Below are positions 41,604-55,063 of a stretch of 64,000 nucleotides of DNA, piece by piece. The notes under the pieces were generated by a model, which did no database searches, had not been told where the DNA came from, and saw only the letters and a program-made list of their open reading frames with translations. The first letter of the stretch is position 1, and each line of letters starts with the position of its first letter. Both the position numbers and the translations under genes were made by a program. This stretch comes from Oscillospiraceae bacterium (lineage in GTDB: Bacteria > Bacillota_A > Clostridia > Oscillospirales > Oscillospiraceae), in contig JAFUCD010000008.1 in NCBI GenBank assembly GCA_017459865.1, positions 62,001 to 126,000 of the forward strand. Direction: 5' to 3'.

Positions 41604-43280
41604 TCAAAACAGACCGGAGATGACGCCGCTTTCGTCCACGTCGATGCGTTCCGCGGCGGGAGACTTCGGCAGACCGGGCATCGTCATGATATCGCCAGTA
41701 AGCGCCACGATGAAGCCGGCGCCCGCGCTGACCTTGAGGTTTCGCACCGTGATGCGATAGTCTCGCGGCGCGCCGCGCTTGGCAGCGTCGTCGGAGAAGG
41801 AATACTGCGTCTTGGCAACGCAGATCGGCAGCTTTCCGAAGCCGAGGTCCTCGAGCTCCGCGCATTGCTTGGGCGCCTTGCCGATCAGGTCCACGCCGTC
41901 CGCGTGATAGATCCTGCGGGCGATGGCGTCCAGCTTTTCGGGGATGGAGGCGCTCGTCTCATAGCTGAAGCGAAAATCGCTCTCGAGCTCGCACAGGCGC
42001 ATGACCTCCTCGGCGAGCGCGACGCCGCCCTCGCCGCCCTTGCCCCAGACCTCGCTGAGCGCGACGTTCGCGCCGAGCGCGGCGCAGCGGTCGTGTACAA
42101 GCTGCAGCTCCGCCTCAGTGTCGGTGGGGAAGCGGTTGATGGCGACCACGGCGGGCAGACCATAGACCTGCGTGATGTTTTCCACATGCTGCAGCAGGTT
42201 CGGAAGACCGGCCTCGAGCGCGGCAAGGTTTTCCAGATTCAGATCGGCCTTCTCCACGCCGCCGTGATACTTCAGCGCGCGCACCGTCGCGACGATGACG
42301 ACGGCGTCGGGCTTCAGTCCGGCGAGACGGCACTTGATGTCGAGGAACTTCTCCGCGCCCAGATCCGCGCCGAAGCCCGCCTCGGTGACGATATAGTCGC
42401 CGAGCTTGAGCGCCATGCGCGTCGCGGTCACGCTGTTGCAGCCGTGCGCGATATTCGCGAAGGGACCGCCGTGCACGAGCGCGGGCGTGCCCTCCAGCGT
42501 CTGGACGAGGTTGGGCTTGAGCGCGTCCTTTAAGAGCGCCGCCATGGCGCCCTGCGCGTTCAGGTCGGAGGCAGTCACGGGCTTGCCCGCGTAGGTATAA
42601 CCGACGATGATGCGCCCCAGGCGCGCCTTCAGATCGGTGATGTCGCTCGCGAGACACAGCACCGCCATGACCTCGGAGGCGACGGTGATGTCGAAGCCAT
42701 CCTCGCGCGGTACGCCGTTGGCGGCTCCGCCGAGACCGTCGGTGATGTTTCTCAACTGGCGGTCGTTCATGTCCACGGCTCTGCGCCAGGTGATCCTGCG
42801 CGGATCGATGCCGAGGGCGTTGCCCTGGTGGATATGGTTGTCGAGCATGGCGGCGAGGAGATTGTTCGCCGCGCCGATGGCATGGAAATCGCCCGTGAAG
42901 TGGAGGTTGATGTCCTCCATGGGTACGACCTGGGCATAGCCGCCGCCGGCAGCGCCGCCCTTGACGCCGAACACGGGACCGAGACTGGGCTCACGCAGCG
43001 CGATCATCGTGCGCTTGCCGAGTCTGCGCAGCGCGTCACCGAGACCGATGGTGGTGGTCGTCTTGCCCTCGCCGGCGGGCGTGGGGTTGATGGCGGTCAC
43101 AAGGATCAGCTTCCCGTCGGGCCGCTCGTCGCGGTCGCGCAGCAGCGCGTAATCGACCTTCGCCTTATAGCGTCCGTATTGCTCCAGATAGGCGTCGGCG
43201 ATCCCGGCGGTCTCGGCGATCTCACCGATGGGGCGCATGGTGCAGCTCTGTGCGATCTCGATGTCGGAACGAATTTCCAT
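41604..43280 (-). CDS. fhs: Formate--tetrahydrofolate ligase
   Basis: A 558-residue enzyme making 10-formyl-THF from formate, THF and ATP, the entry of formate into one-carbon metabolism and part of the Wood-Ljungdahl methyl branch. The P-loop is [20 protein letters not shown], and [36 protein letters not shown] follows; [13 protein letters not shown] and the C-terminal [18 protein letters not shown] are intact. Length is normal. It ends just before the promoter of the folT operon, so the two units are separately started. No other Wood-Ljungdahl genes are in the window. Confidence 0.98.
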   Translation of the reverse strand: MEIRSDIEIAQSCTMRPIGEIAETAGIADAYLEQYGRYKAKVDYALLRDRDERPDGKLILVTAINPTPAGEGKTTTTIGLGDALRRLGKRTMIALREPSLGPVFGVKGGAAGGGYAQVVPMEDINLHFTGDFHAIGAANNLLAAMLDNHIHQGNALGIDPRRITWRRAVDMNDRQLRNITDGLGGAANGVPREDGFDITVASEVMAVLCLASDITDLKARLGRIIVGYTYAGKPVTASDLNAQGAMAALLKDALKPNLVQTLEGTPALVHGGPFANIAHGCNSVTATRMALKLGDYIVTEAGFGADLGAEKFLDIKCRLAGLKPDAVVIVATVRALKYHGGVEKADLNLENLAALEAGLPNLLQHVENITQVYGLPAVVAINRFPTDTEAELQLVHDRCAALGANVALSEVWGKGGEGGVALAEEVMRLCELESDFRFSYETSASIPEKLDAIARRIYHADGVDLIGKAPKQCAELEDLGFGKLPICVAKTQYSFSDDAAKRGAPRDYRITVRNLKVSAGAGFIVALTGDIMTMPGLPKSPAAERIDVDESGVISGLF

Positions 43281-43337
43281 GAACAGTACATCTCCTTTGA
43301 TCTGATCGGGTGGATTTCTGTTGGATCTTCCGGAAAT

Positions 43338-43389
43338 ATTGTATCATAAAACCATCGCAGGGGAAAGAGCGAAAGCCCCGGCGATGGTT
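43338..43389 (-). promoter_or_regulatory. Hairpin and extended -10 upstream of fhs
   Basis: On the minus strand a hairpin (AACCATCGC/GCGATGGTT with an inner GGGG/CCCC, 43389-43350) runs directly into TTTTATGATACAAT, which contains an extended -10 (TGATACAAT, 43346-43338). No good -35 is present. The hairpin with TTTT may end rnpB read-through just before the fhs start point. Confidence 0.5.
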
Positions 43390-43440
43390 CCAAACTTTTC
43401 TGCATTTTTCGCGTTCTTTTGCATCTTTCCGGCAGAAAGC

Positions 43441-43491
43441 AAGGCTCCGTTTCGACGCATGCGGTTATCCGCAATGCCGAAACGGAGCCTT
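43441..43491 (-). terminator. Terminator-like hairpin after rnpB
   Basis: AAGGCTCCGTTTCG pairs with CGAAACGGAGCCTT, with a smaller GCGGTTATCCGC hairpin in the loop. The T run on the minus strand is short (GCTTTCTG). Confidence 0.8.
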
Positions 43492-43498
43492 GTATGAT

Positions 43499-43848
43499 TC
43501 CGAGCGGGTCTGTAAGCCGGGTTCTGTAATCAGCAGTCATCTATCTAGGCGCACCGTTGCCGATGCGCTCAAGCCACCTCCCCGGAACGGTCGGGCAGAC
43601 CTATTGTTCCTCCACGGTGTTGCTCCGGATAGAGTTTACAGCATCAAACTGTCTCCAGCCGACGCGTGCGCTCTTACCGCACGTTTCCACCCTTACTCCG
43701 CGGCGAAGCCGCGCAGCGGTATCTTTCTGTTGCACTTGTCCGAGGGTCGCCCCTGGCGGGTGTTACCCGTTATCCTTGCCCTGCGGAGCCCGGACTTTCC
43801 TCACGCACAGCCTTTCGGCTCGTGCCCGCGACTGCTCGACCCGCTCGA
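43499..43848 (-). ncRNA. rnpB: RNase P RNA, bacterial class A-like
   Basis: About 350 nucleotides on the minus strand. The P1 helix pairs CGAGCGGGTC near the 5' end with GACCCGCTCG at the 3' end. The conserved region I GAGGAAAGTCCGGGCT, the ACAGAAAGATACC-like core, the AGGGTGGAAACGTGCGGTAAGAG region, and the ACAGAACCCGGCTTA 3' block are present. It is the catalytic subunit for tRNA 5' maturation; its protein partner rnpA is at 52530-52883. Ends are set from the P1 helix and promoter position. Confidence 0.96.
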
Positions 43849-43854
43849 CTTGTT

Positions 43855-43883
43855 ATTGTACGCATTTGCGGCGGTTTCGTCAA
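43855..43883 (-). promoter_or_regulatory. Promoter of rnpB
   Basis: Minus strand TTGACG (43883-43878), 17 bases, TACAAT (43860-43855), starting transcription about 7 bases later at the RNase P RNA 5' end. Confidence 0.85.
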
Positions 43884-43917
43884 GGGAAAGATTCAGAAAA
43901 ACTGCTGACGATTTTAC

Positions 43918-43946
43918 TTGTATTGCGGCAAAATGGGAAGTATAAT
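43918..43946 (+). promoter_or_regulatory. Promoter of murD
   Basis: TTGTAT (43918-43923), 17 bases, TATAAT (43941-43946), 23 bases before the murD ATG and divergent from rnpB. Confidence 0.75.
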
Positions 43947-43969
43947 ACTAAGCTGAAGGAGTGTGTGCC

Positions 43970-47349
<3,380 letters not shown>

Positions 47350-47358
47350 GGAAAGATC

Positions 47359-48120
47359 ATGTATTTTGACACACACGCACATTATGACAGCTCCAAGTTC
47401 GACTCCGACCGGGACGAGGTGCTGGCCGCTCTGCCGGAAAGCGGCGTCACGCTTGTGGTCGACCCCGGCGACAACACCGCGCGCAGCCGCCGCGCCATAG
47501 AGCTGGCGCATCGCTATCCGCACGTCTATGCCGCCGTGGGCTGGCATCCCGAGGAGGCGGAGGGCTGGACGGACGAGAGTCTCGAAGAGATCCGCGCGCT
47601 TGCCTCTGACGTGCGCGTCGTCGCGATCGGGGAGATCGGACTGGATTACTACTGGGACAAAACCTTCGTCGATCTGCAAAAGCACATGTTCCGCTCGCAG
47701 ATCGAGCTTGCGCTGGAGACAGACCTTCCCGTGATCGTGCACGACCGCGAGGCGCACGGGGATTGTCTGGAGATCGTGCGCGACTATCCGGCGCTGCGCG
47801 GCGTGTTCCATTGCTTTTCCGGCAGCGTCGAGATGGCGAAGGAGCTCATCAAGCGCGGCTGGTATCTCGGCTTTGACGGGCCCATCACATACAAAAACGC
47901 CGTGAAGGCGCTCGAGGTGATCCGCGCTGTGCCGATGGACCGCATCCTGCTGGAGACGGATTCGCCGTACCTCGCACCTGTCCAGAACCGCGGCAAGCGC
48001 AACGACTCGAGAAACCTTCCCTACATCGCGGCGGTCGTTGCCCGGGAAAAGGACATGACCATCGAGGCGGTCGCCGCCGCGACGATGGAAAACGGCAAGA
48101 GACTTTTTAATATCAGGTGA
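47359..48120 (+). CDS. tatD: TatD-family metal-dependent DNase
   Basis: A 253-residue TIM-barrel hydrolase. FDTHAHYDSSKF supplies the first metal ligands, AIGEIGLDYYWD the Glu, VIVHDREAHGD and FHCFSGS the histidines, and LLETDSPYLAP the last Asp. These enzymes have 3'-5' nuclease activity on DNA or RNA. It starts 9 bases after ligA with a GTGAGG site, in keeping with a DNA-maintenance operon. Confidence 0.95.
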   Translation: MYFDTHAHYDSSKFDSDRDEVLAALPESGVTLVVDPGDNTARSRRAIELAHRYPHVYAAVGWHPEEAEGWTDESLEEIRALASDVRVVAIGEIGLDYYWDKTFVDLQKHMFRSQIELALETDLPVIVHDREAHGDCLEIVRDYPALRGVFHCFSGSVEMAKELIKRGWYLGFDGPITYKNAVKALEVIRAVPMDRILLETDSPYLAPVQNRGKRNDSRNLPYIAAVVAREKDMTIEAVAAATMENGKRLFNIR

Positions 48121-48124
48121 TCAA

Positions 48125-48922
48125 ATGAGGCATTTAGGATTGATCGGCGCGCCGAACGCGCGGGATTTGGGCGGCATCCGCACGGCTGACGGCAGGGCTG
48201 TCGTGTCCGGCAGACTTATCCGCAGCGGTGAGCTGTCGCGTCTGACAGAGGACGACGTGCAAAAGCTCGCGGACCTTGGGCTGAAGACCGTGGTCGATTT
48301 CAGGACCGAATATGAGCGCGGAGAGAAGCCGGACGCCGCTGTTCCGGGCGTGAAGAGCGTCGCCTGTCCCATACTGGAGCAGATGACGGGCATCACGCGG
48401 GAGCAGCGCTCCGATGAGATCCCGCCGTACTTCCGCGCCGCGATCGCCGCCGGGAAGCAGGCGGAGGACCGCATGACGGGACTGTATCTGCCGCTGGTCG
48501 AGGGCGACTACAGCATCGCGCATTATACCGAATTCCTGCGGCTCGTTCTGGAGCACGAGGGCGGCGCGCTGCTGTACCATTGCACGGCGGGCAAGGACCG
48601 CGTCGGCGTCGCGACCATGCTGATCTTGGAAGCGCTCGGCGTCACGCGCGAGACGATCCTGGAGGATTATCTGCTCACGAATACCTATCTCGAGCCCGAA
48701 ACGGAGCAGGTCATTTCGGACGCGCGGCGGTATTCCGATGATCCCGATCTGGAGTTCGCAATCCGTGCGTTTGAATCCGCGCGCGAGCGCTATCTGCGCA
48801 ACGCGTGGGATTCCATCGATCGGAATTTCGGCTCCACCGAGCGATATCTGGAAAAGCAGCTGCGCTTCGGGCCGCATGAAGTGATGCGCCTGCGGGAAAA
48901 ATACCTTACATCAGAGCAATAA
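48125..48922 (+). CDS. Tyrosine-protein phosphatase, MptpB/LipA type
   Basis: A 265-residue phosphatase. The N-terminal PNARDLGGIRTADGR is the usual start of this bacterial group and the active site is YHCTAGKDRVGVATM near residue 155, with the Cys nucleophile and the Asp-Arg pair of enzymes that act on phosphotyrosine and sometimes phosphoinositides. No signal peptide. It begins 4 bases after tatD, so it is co-transcribed. Substrate unknown. Confidence 0.9.
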   Translation: MRHLGLIGAPNARDLGGIRTADGRAVVSGRLIRSGELSRLTEDDVQKLADLGLKTVVDFRTEYERGEKPDAAVPGVKSVACPILEQMTGITREQRSDEIPPYFRAAIAAGKQAEDRMTGLYLPLVEGDYSIAHYTEFLRLVLEHEGGALLYHCTAGKDRVGVATMLILEALGVTRETILEDYLLTNTYLEPETEQVISDARRYSDDPDLEFAIRAFESARERYLRNAWDSIDRNFGSTERYLEKQLRFGPHEVMRLREKYLTSEQ

Positions 48923-48961
48923 GCCCATTGACAAATCCATCGACCGCACGGAGGTGCATTT

Positions 48962-50935
48962 ATGTCCAACCATCTTGCCGGTACGCATTCGCCCTATCTG
49001 CTGCAGCATCAGGAGAATCCTGTCGACTGGTATCCGTGGTGCGACGAGGCGTTTGAGAAGGCGGCGCGCGAGGATAAGCCCATCTTTCTGTCGATCGGGT
49101 ATTCCACCTGTCATTGGTGCCACGTGATGGCGCACGAGTCCTTTGAGGACGAGATGGTCGCGGAGCTTTTGAATCGCGGCTATGTATCCATCAAGGTGGA
49201 TCGGGAGGAGCGCCCGGATATCGACGCGGTCTATATGCAGGTCTGTCAGGCGATGACCGGCAGCGGCGGCTGGCCGCTGACGATCTTCATGACGCCGGAT
49301 CACAAGCCGTTTCACGCGGCGACCTATCTGCCGAAGTACAGCACCTATGGGCGCGCGGGACTTCTGGATACGCTGTCGTATCTCGCGGGCGTTTGGAAAA
49401 AGGACCGCGCGCGGCTCACGCGCAACGGCGAGCAGCTTGCAAAGGCGCTCAGCCGCGTCGCTGCGCCCAAACCCGGTACACCGTCCAAAGCGCTGTTGGA
49501 GCAGGTCTTCGGGGAATATCGCCGTGCCTTCGATCCCAAATGGGGCGGCTTCGGTCCGGCGCCGAAGTTTCCGAGCGCGCACAATCTGCTGTTCCTGATG
49601 GATTATGCCGATCGGGCGGCGGCGCATGAGGCGATGGACATGGTCTGTAAAACGCTCGACGCCATGGCGGCGGGCGGGATGTTCGACCACATCGGCGGCG
49701 GCTTTGCACGTTATTCCACAGACGAGCGCTGGCTCAAGCCGCACTTTGAAAAAATGCTGTATGACAACGCCCTGCTGCTGCTTGCCTATACGGAGGCGTA
49801 CCAACGCACCGGCGAAGCGCGCTATGCGGACACGGCGTGCCGGACGGCGGATTATGTGCTGCGGGAGCTGACCGCCCCGGACGGCGGGTTTTACAGCGCG
49901 CAGGACGCCGACAGCGCGGGCGTGGAGGGGAAGTATTATCACTTCACGGACGACGAGCTGGGTGAAGTACTCGGGAATGCGGACGCGGATGCGTTTCGCG
50001 CCGCTTATGTCCTGACCGGGCGCATCGTGAACCGCATCGGCATGGAAGGGAAGCCGTGGTCCTCCGATGATCCGCGGCTGGAGAAGCTGCGCGCCTATCG
50101 CGCCGCGCGGACGAGCCTCCATTGCGACGACAAGATCCTCACGGCTTGGAACGCGTGGATGATCGTCGCTCTCGCCCGTGCGGGCGCTGCGCTGCGAGAA
50201 CCGCGGTATCTGGAGGCGGCAAAGCGCGCCGAGGCGTTTTTGCGCTCGTCGCTGACAGATGCGGATGATCGCCTCTATCTGCGATGGCACGCAGGCGCGT
50301 GCGCCGTGCCGGGACAGCTGGATGATTACGCGGTCTATGCCCTCGCGCTGCTGGAGCTTTATCGCAGCACGTTCGAGATCGACTATCTGCAGCAGGCGCT
50401 GCACCGCGCTGAGCAGCTGCAGGCATTTTTTCCGGATGAAGCAAACGGCGGTTATTTCCGCACGGCGTCGGACGCGGAAAAGCTGCTGCAGCGGCCCAAG
50501 GAGCAGTTCGACGGGGCCGTGCCGTCCGGCAACAGCTGCGCGGCGATGGCCCTGCAGCAGCTTGCCGAGCTCACCGGTGAGCCGAAATGGCTCGCGGCGG
50601 CGGAGAAGCAGCATGTCTTCGTTGCCGGCAGAGCCGAGGCATACGGTACAGGCGTTGCCTTCGGCCTGCTCGCGATGATGCGCGCGGTCTATCCGCATCA
50701 GGAGCTGATCTGCTGCGGCGCGGACGGCAGAGAGGAGCTGCTGCTTTATCTGGAGCGGCATCCCACCAACACGCCTGTGATCCTCTTGAAGACGCGGGAC
50801 AACGCCGCGGCGATGGATCGCCTCGCGCCGTTTACGCAGTCCTATCCCGTACCGGACAGCGGAGCGCTCTGGTATCTGTGCACGAACGGCGCGTGCGCGA
50901 TGCCGAAGGACCGCTTTTCGGAACTGGAGCTGTGA
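48962..50935 (+). CDS. DUF255 thioredoxin-domain protein (YyaL/SSP411-like)
   Basis: A 657-residue protein. The N-terminal 160 residues are a thioredoxin-like DUF255 domain opening [23 protein letters not shown] with the redox-type CHWCHVM motif (about residues 50-56). The rest is an (alpha/alpha)6 barrel resembling glycosidase folds, with repeated GGF/GGY segments. It is widely conserved but its function is not established. GGAGG precedes the ATG. It stands between the phosphatase and the YhaM-like gene. Confidence 0.93.
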   Translation: MSNHLAGTHSPYLLQHQENPVDWYPWCDEAFEKAAREDKPIFLSIGYSTCHWCHVMAHESFEDEMVAELLNRGYVSIKVDREERPDIDAVYMQVCQAMTGSGGWPLTIFMTPDHKPFHAATYLPKYSTYGRAGLLDTLSYLAGVWKKDRARLTRNGEQLAKALSRVAAPKPGTPSKALLEQVFGEYRRAFDPKWGGFGPAPKFPSAHNLLFLMDYADRAAAHEAMDMVCKTLDAMAAGGMFDHIGGGFARYSTDERWLKPHFEKMLYDNALLLLAYTEAYQRTGEARYADTACRTADYVLRELTAPDGGFYSAQDADSAGVEGKYYHFTDDELGEVLGNADADAFRAAYVLTGRIVNRIGMEGKPWSSDDPRLEKLRAYRAARTSLHCDDKILTAWNAWMIVALARAGAALREPRYLEAAKRAEAFLRSSLTDADDRLYLRWHAGACAVPGQLDDYAVYALALLELYRSTFEIDYLQQALHRAEQLQAFFPDEANGGYFRTASDAEKLLQRPKEQFDGAVPSGNSCAAMALQQLAELTGEPKWLAAAEKQHVFVAGRAEAYGTGVAFGLLAMMRAVYPHQELICCGADGREELLLYLERHPTNTPVILLKTRDNAAAMDRLAPFTQSYPVPDSGALWYLCTNGACAMPKDRFSELEL

Positions 50936-50986
50936 GTATACCGCTGCGGTATCTGATGCCGCGGCTTGATTGGATGGAGGTACATC

Positions 50987-51934
50987 ATGGAAATCAATCT
51001 GCCGATCTCTGATTTTAAACAGGGAATGCGTGTGGAAGGCTTTTATTTGTTGAAGGACGCTGCCGTCAAGCGGGCGTCGAACGGCAGAATGTATCTGAGC
51101 GCGTCCGTGATGGACAGCACCGGCTCTGTCACGATGATGATGTGGGATTATTCCGGCTCGATCGACGAGCAGGACGTCGGAAAGGTCGTAAAGGTCCGCG
51201 GCGATGTGTCTGTGTATAAAAACGCAAACCAGATCACGGCGTCCCGACTGCGGCTGGCGACCGAGCAGGATGAGGTGGACCTCTCGCGTCTGGTGCCCGT
51301 CGCGCCGATCGACGTCGATGCGCGTTATCAGGAGGTCCTTGCGCTCCTTGCCACGATAGAGGACCCGGATTATCGCTCTGTTGCCGAAGAGATCCTGCGC
51401 AGACATGCCGATGCGTTTCGACGGATCCCTGCCGCGAAGAGCGTACATCACAGCTTCCTGAACGGGCTTTTGATGCATACCTCCAATATGCTCAAGACCG
51501 CGGACTTTTTTGCCGCGCTCTATCCCGAGGTCATCGACCGCAGCCTGCTCATCGCCGGAACGCTGCTGCACGATCTGGCAAAGGTGCGCGAGTTTGAACT
51601 CTCCGATATCGGCATGGCGACGGGCTACACCATCGAGGGACAGCTTCTGGGTCATCTCGTGATGGAGGCGCAGGAGATCGCTTCGGTCTGCATGGAGCTG
51701 GACCTCCCGGAGCACAAGTCGGTGCTGCTGCAGCATCTGATTCTCTCGCACCACGGTAACCCAGAATTCGGCGCGGCGGTCGTCCCCATGACCGCGGAGG
51801 CGGAGCTGCTCGCGCTGATCGATCGGGTCGACAGCCGCATGGAGATCTACGCCGAGGTCCTGCCGACGCTGCAGCCCAACAGCTTCAGCAGCCGGATCTT
51901 TGCCCTGGAAAAGAAGATCCTTCGACACGAATGA
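50987..51934 (+). CDS. 3'-5' exoribonuclease, YhaM-like
   Basis: A 315-residue protein with an N-terminal OB fold (about residues 15-90, MYLSASVMDSTGSVTMMMWDYSG) and an HD domain (AKSVHHSFLNGLLMHTSNM, GTLLHDLAKVREF, LSHHGNPEFG). The order matches YhaM, which trims RNA and single-stranded DNA from the 3' end with manganese. ATG 50987 follows GGAGG; an upstream in-frame ATG is too close to the previous gene's stop region to have a ribosome site. Confidence 0.92.
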   Translation: MEINLPISDFKQGMRVEGFYLLKDAAVKRASNGRMYLSASVMDSTGSVTMMMWDYSGSIDEQDVGKVVKVRGDVSVYKNANQITASRLRLATEQDEVDLSRLVPVAPIDVDARYQEVLALLATIEDPDYRSVAEEILRRHADAFRRIPAAKSVHHSFLNGLLMHTSNMLKTADFFAALYPEVIDRSLLIAGTLLHDLAKVREFELSDIGMATGYTIEGQLLGHLVMEAQEIASVCMELDLPEHKSVLLQHLILSHHGNPEFGAAVVPMTAEAELLALIDRVDSRMEIYAEVLPTLQPNSFSSRIFALEKKILRHE

Positions 51935-51980
51935 AGAAAAAAGACAACGCCTGACTTTCTCTCGGAAGTCAGGCGTTGTC
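51935..51980 (-). terminator. Terminator of tRNA-Gly
   Basis: GACAACGCCTGACTT pairs perfectly with AAGTCAGGCGTTGTC around eight bases. On the minus strand it is followed by seven T residues, so it ends tRNA-Gly; the plus-strand gene converges on it. Confidence 0.9.
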
Positions 51981-51983
51981 AGA

Positions 51984-52057
<74 letters not shown>

Positions 52058-52076
52058 ATATCTATTTTGTGATGAA

Positions 52077-52105
52077 ATTATACCACAGACAACGCCGCAA
52101 TGCAA
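52077..52105 (-). promoter_or_regulatory. Promoter of tRNA-Gly
   Basis: Minus strand TTGCAT (52105-52100), 17 bases, TATAAT (52082-52077), 19 bases before the mature 5' end. Confidence 0.8.
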
Positions 52106-52144
52106 GCGAAAAATGTCGTCCATTCCGCCGGAAAGAAAAAATGG

Positions 52145-52173
52145 TTGACATATCCCTCGTTTCCCGATATAAT
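52145..52173 (+). promoter_or_regulatory. Consensus promoter of the rpmH operon
   Basis: A perfect TTGACA (52145-52150), 17 bases, TATAAT (52168-52173), with a leader of about 90 bases before rpmH. Confidence 0.9.
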
Positions 52174-52270
52174 ACACATTCGGTGCCGCCGATTTTCAGC
52201 GGTATTCTCATGTCAACTACGGTGTCCGTTCCGGACGCTGTTGAGTATGATTCAGAAAGGAGTTATGACG

Positions 52271-52405
52271 ATGTTCCGTACCTATCAGCCCAAGAAGCGC
52301 CAGCGCAAGAAAGAGCACGGCTTCCGCAAGAGAATGGCTACCGCCAACGGCCGTAAGGTCCTGTCCCGCCGCAGAGCGAAGGGCAGAAAAAAGCTGAGCT
52401 ACTAA
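52271..52405 (+). CDS. rpmH: Ribosomal protein L34
   Basis: A 44-residue, very basic protein of the large ribosomal subunit: [18 protein letters not shown], then the conserved [27 protein letters not shown] 52271 is 7 bases after AAAGGAG. The order rpmH-rnpA-yidD-yidC-jag is the classical one, but dnaA is not upstream; tRNA-Gly and a nuclease gene are there instead. Confidence 0.98.
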   Translation: MFRTYQPKKRQRKKEHGFRKRMATANGRKVLSRRRAKGRKKLSY

Positions 52406-52529
52406 GCGCCGGTCATCCGTGAGCAGATCCTCAGCATAACATCGTTTTCAGGGCGGGACCACTCCGCCCTTAAGGCGTTTGTGCTGGTTTTTCGGCAGGT
52501 CCCCCAATTGCTGTAAGGAAGCGAGAGCG

Positions 52530-52883
52530 TTGCAGTTTACCGATACTTTAAAAAAGAATCATGAATTTCGGCGTCTCTATTCCAAGGGCAGCAGCACCGC
52601 CGCTCCGTGTCTTGCGCTGTACTGCCGCAAGACCAGATCCCCCCGCAGCCGTATCGGCTTTACGGTCTCCAACAAAATCGGCAATGCCGTGGTACGCAAT
52701 CGCGTCCGCCGCCGGCTCAGGGAGATCTATCGCCTGCATGAAGCCGAATTCCGTCCCGGTCATGATATCGTCGTTGTCGCGCGCATGCGAGCCTCCGGCG
52801 CGGACTACCATCGACTGGAGCGGGAGTTCCTGCGCTGTGCCGATCGGCTGAACCTGCGAACCGTGGAGGTGGACAGCAAGTGA
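52530..52883 (+). CDS. rnpA: RNase P protein component
   Basis: A 117-residue basic protein that binds RNase P RNA (rnpB is at 43499-43848) and helps recognise pre-tRNA leaders. [15 protein letters not shown] at the N-terminus and the RNR signature [19 protein letters not shown] are intact. The start is a TTG at 52530 after AAGGAAG; the longer frame lacks the family pattern. It overlaps yidD by 4 bases. Confidence 0.96.
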   Translation: MQFTDTLKKNHEFRRLYSKGSSTAAPCLALYCRKTRSPRSRIGFTVSNKIGNAVVRNRVRRRLREIYRLHEAEFRPGHDIVVVARMRASGADYHRLEREFLRCADRLNLRTVEVDSK

Positions 52884-53098
52884 AAGTGATCCTATTGGCT
52901 CTGATCCGTTTTTATCGGAAGTTCATTTCGCCGCTGTTCCCGCCGACGTGCAGATTTGTACCCACGTGCTCGCAGTATGCGTTGGAGGCAATCGAGAAAT
53001 ACGGCGCGTGGAAGGGCGGGAAGCTCGCCGTGAAGCGTCTGCTCAAATGCCATCCGTTCCACACGGGTGAGCATGATTTCTATGACCCGGTCCCGTGA
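52880..53098 (+). CDS. yidD: Membrane protein insertion efficiency factor YidD
   Basis: A 72-residue protein with a GTG start overlapping the rnpA stop (GTGA). [35 protein letters not shown] and [20 protein letters not shown] are the conserved core, including the three cysteines. It associates with the inner face of the membrane and aids YidC, encoded next. Confidence 0.96.
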   Translation: MKVILLALIRFYRKFISPLFPPTCRFVPTCSQYALEAIEKYGAWKGGKLAVKRLLKCHPFHTGEHDFYDPVP

Positions 53099-53131
53099 CC
53101 GGGCATTCACGAAAGAAGTGGAGTCACGTTT

Positions 53132-54355
53132 ATGGCACAATTTTTCAACACGATTTTCGGCTGGCCGCTTAAAGAGTTCTATCTTCTGACCCACAGCTAC
53201 GGCATCGCCGTTATGCTGTATGCTGTACTCGTAAACCTGATCCTTCTGCCGTTCATGGCAAAGAGCAAGAAGAGCATGATGCGCACCACACGCCTTGCGC
53301 CGCGGCTCAAGGCGCTCGAAAAGCGCTACAACGGCAACCAGCAGCAGTATCAGCAGGCGGTTGCCAAGCTCTATAAGGAAGAAAAGATCAATCCCATGTC
53401 CGGCTGTCTCTGGATGCTGGTCCCGTATCCCATCCTGATCGCGCTTTATAACGTCATTCGCAAGCCGCTCACCGCCATGATGATGCTTTCTGAGGACAAT
53501 GTTACGGCGCTCACGGATTTTCTCGGATATGAGGCTGCGTCCTCCGGACGTGCTGCCGCTTATTCGCAGATCGGTCTGGCGGACATGATCCACAGCAGCT
53601 GGGATAAGGTCATCTCCGCGCTCGGCGATTTCGGCGGCAAGCTGATCGACCTGGATTATTCGTTCCTGGGTCTGAACCTCGGCGAGCAGCCGACGTTCCG
53701 CCTGTGGCAGGTCGACTGGAGCAACCGGGCCGTCTGGCTCCCGGCTGTGGGCCTTTTCCTGATCCCTGTGATCTCCGCGCTCATGAGCTGGCTGTCTATG
53801 GTCATCAGCACCAAGACGACCCCGCAGACTGACGAGAATACGCAGCGGACGAACCGCAGCATGATGTATGTCATGCCGCTGATCTCGCTGTGGATCTGCT
53901 TCAGCATGCCCGCCGCCCTCGGCGTTTACTGGATCTTCAACAGCGTCCTTGGAATTGCCCGTGACTATTCGCTCACGAAGCTTTTCACCAAGCAGCTGAA
54001 TCTTGAGGACGCCGGACGTGCCGAGCGGGAACGCGAGGAGGAGATCGCGCGTCAGAAGGAGGAGACCGAACGCAAGAAGGCGGAGGGTGTCTCCGAGAAG
54101 AACCGCAACACCAGCAAGAAGAAGATTCAAGCCAATCTCAAGCAGCAGGATGACGAGCGGAAGGCTGCTGCGGAACGCGCAGAGCGCGCTGCCAAGCGCA
54201 AGCGTCTCGGCATTCCGGAGCAGGAAAAGCCCGCTTCTCAGGTCGGCAGCCGTCGTTACGCGCGCGGCCGCAATTATGACCCGAATCGCTATGGCGATGA
54301 TTTCGCGCCGAAGAAGACCTCCGAGCCCGCTGCTGACGAAACAGGAGAAAACTAA
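53132..54355 (+). CDS. yidC: Membrane insertase YidC/OxaI
   Basis: A 407-residue insertase of the Gram-positive type, without the large periplasmic domain of proteobacteria. Membrane segments occur near residues 20-45, 90-110, 195-220 and 245-275. MAKSKKSMMRTTRLAPRLKALEKRYNG is the conserved cytosolic loop, and CLWMLVPYPILIALYNVIR and MYVMPLISLWICFSMPAALGVYW carry the hydrophilic groove side. The last 120 residues are very basic and probably contact the ribosome. The paralog SpoIIIJ of Bacillus also acts in sporulation. Confidence 0.96.
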   Translation: MAQFFNTIFGWPLKEFYLLTHSYGIAVMLYAVLVNLILLPFMAKSKKSMMRTTRLAPRLKALEKRYNGNQQQYQQAVAKLYKEEKINPMSGCLWMLVPYPILIALYNVIRKPLTAMMMLSEDNVTALTDFLGYEAASSGRAAAYSQIGLADMIHSSWDKVISALGDFGGKLIDLDYSFLGLNLGEQPTFRLWQVDWSNRAVWLPAVGLFLIPVISALMSWLSMVISTKTTPQTDENTQRTNRSMMYVMPLISLWICFSMPAALGVYWIFNSVLGIARDYSLTKLFTKQLNLEDAGRAEREREEEIARQKEETERKKAEGVSEKNRNTSKKKIQANLKQQDDERKAAAERAERAAKRKRLGIPEQEKPASQVGSRRYARGRNYDPNRYGDDFAPKKTSEPAADETGEN

Positions 54356-55030
54356 ATGCAAAAAGTATTGGAAAAATCCGCTCCCACGCAGGAAGAAGCC
54401 ATTGCCGCCGCGCTCGAGGAGCTCGGCGTCGCGGAGGAGGAGGTCTCGGTCGAGGTCATCCAGCTCGCAAAGAAGGGTTTTCTCGGCATCGGGGCGGTCG
54501 ACGCGGTCGTCCGCGTCACTTATGAGGTCGAAGACGACCCCTATGAGAAGATCCGCAGCTTCATCTCCGGTCTTCTGGAGCACATGGGCGTGCAGGCGGA
54601 GATCGAGATCGCGCCCCGCGAAAACGGCGGCGTGAACGTCACGCTCTCCGGCAACGGCATGGGCGCCGTGATCGGTCGCCGCGGCGAAACGCTCGACGCC
54701 ATCCAGCACCTTACGAACTATGCCGTGAATCGCGGCGGCGACAAGCACATGCACATCAGCGTTGACGCCGAGAGCTATCGCGCCAAGCGTGAGGATTCTC
54801 TCGTCCGCCTGGCGGAGAAGATGGCGGCGAAGGTCCTGAAGTACAAGCGCAGCATGGCGCTTGAGCCGATGAACTCCTATGAGCGTCACGTCATCCACAC
54901 CGCACTTCAGAATTACGAGGGCGTTTCCACCAGCTCGACCGGTACCGAGCCGAACCGCCGCGTCGTCGTATCCTACGAACGTCCCGCTCAGCAGCACAGC
55001 AACAAGCCTGCCAGCCGTGAGTGGAGTTAA
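54356..55030 (+). CDS. jag: Jag/KhpB RNA-binding protein (SpoIIIJ-associated)
   Basis: A 224-residue protein with an N-terminal Jag_N domain (EEAIAAALEELGVAEEEVSVEVIQLAKKGFLGIG), a KH-II domain (VTLSGNGMGAVIGRRGETLDAIQHLTNYAVN) and a C-terminal R3H domain (MNSYERHVIHTALQNYEGVSTSSTGTEPNRRVVV). It begins directly after the yidC stop. Relatives bind RNA and affect cell elongation and competence. Confidence 0.95.
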   Translation: MQKVLEKSAPTQEEAIAAALEELGVAEEEVSVEVIQLAKKGFLGIGAVDAVVRVTYEVEDDPYEKIRSFISGLLEHMGVQAEIEIAPRENGGVNVTLSGNGMGAVIGRRGETLDAIQHLTNYAVNRGGDKHMHISVDAESYRAKREDSLVRLAEKMAAKVLKYKRSMALEPMNSYERHVIHTALQNYEGVSTSSTGTEPNRRVVVSYERPAQQHSNKPASREWS

Positions 55031-55063
55031 TAAACCGGCATCATCGATAAGGAGGACCTGAAA

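Noticed and set aside
43350..43389. A riboswitch upstream of fhs
   Set aside because: Only a simple hairpin is present, with no conserved aptamer pattern; the THF aptamer lies before folT.
48911..51928. A 1005-codon minus-strand frame over the DUF255 and YhaM-like genes
   Set aside because: It is antisense to two recognised proteins, is rich in Arg/His/Gln, and shows no domain or ribosome site.
52058..52270. A replication origin upstream of rpmH
   Set aside because: No cluster of TTATCCACA-like boxes or AT-rich unwinding element was seen, and dnaA is absent.
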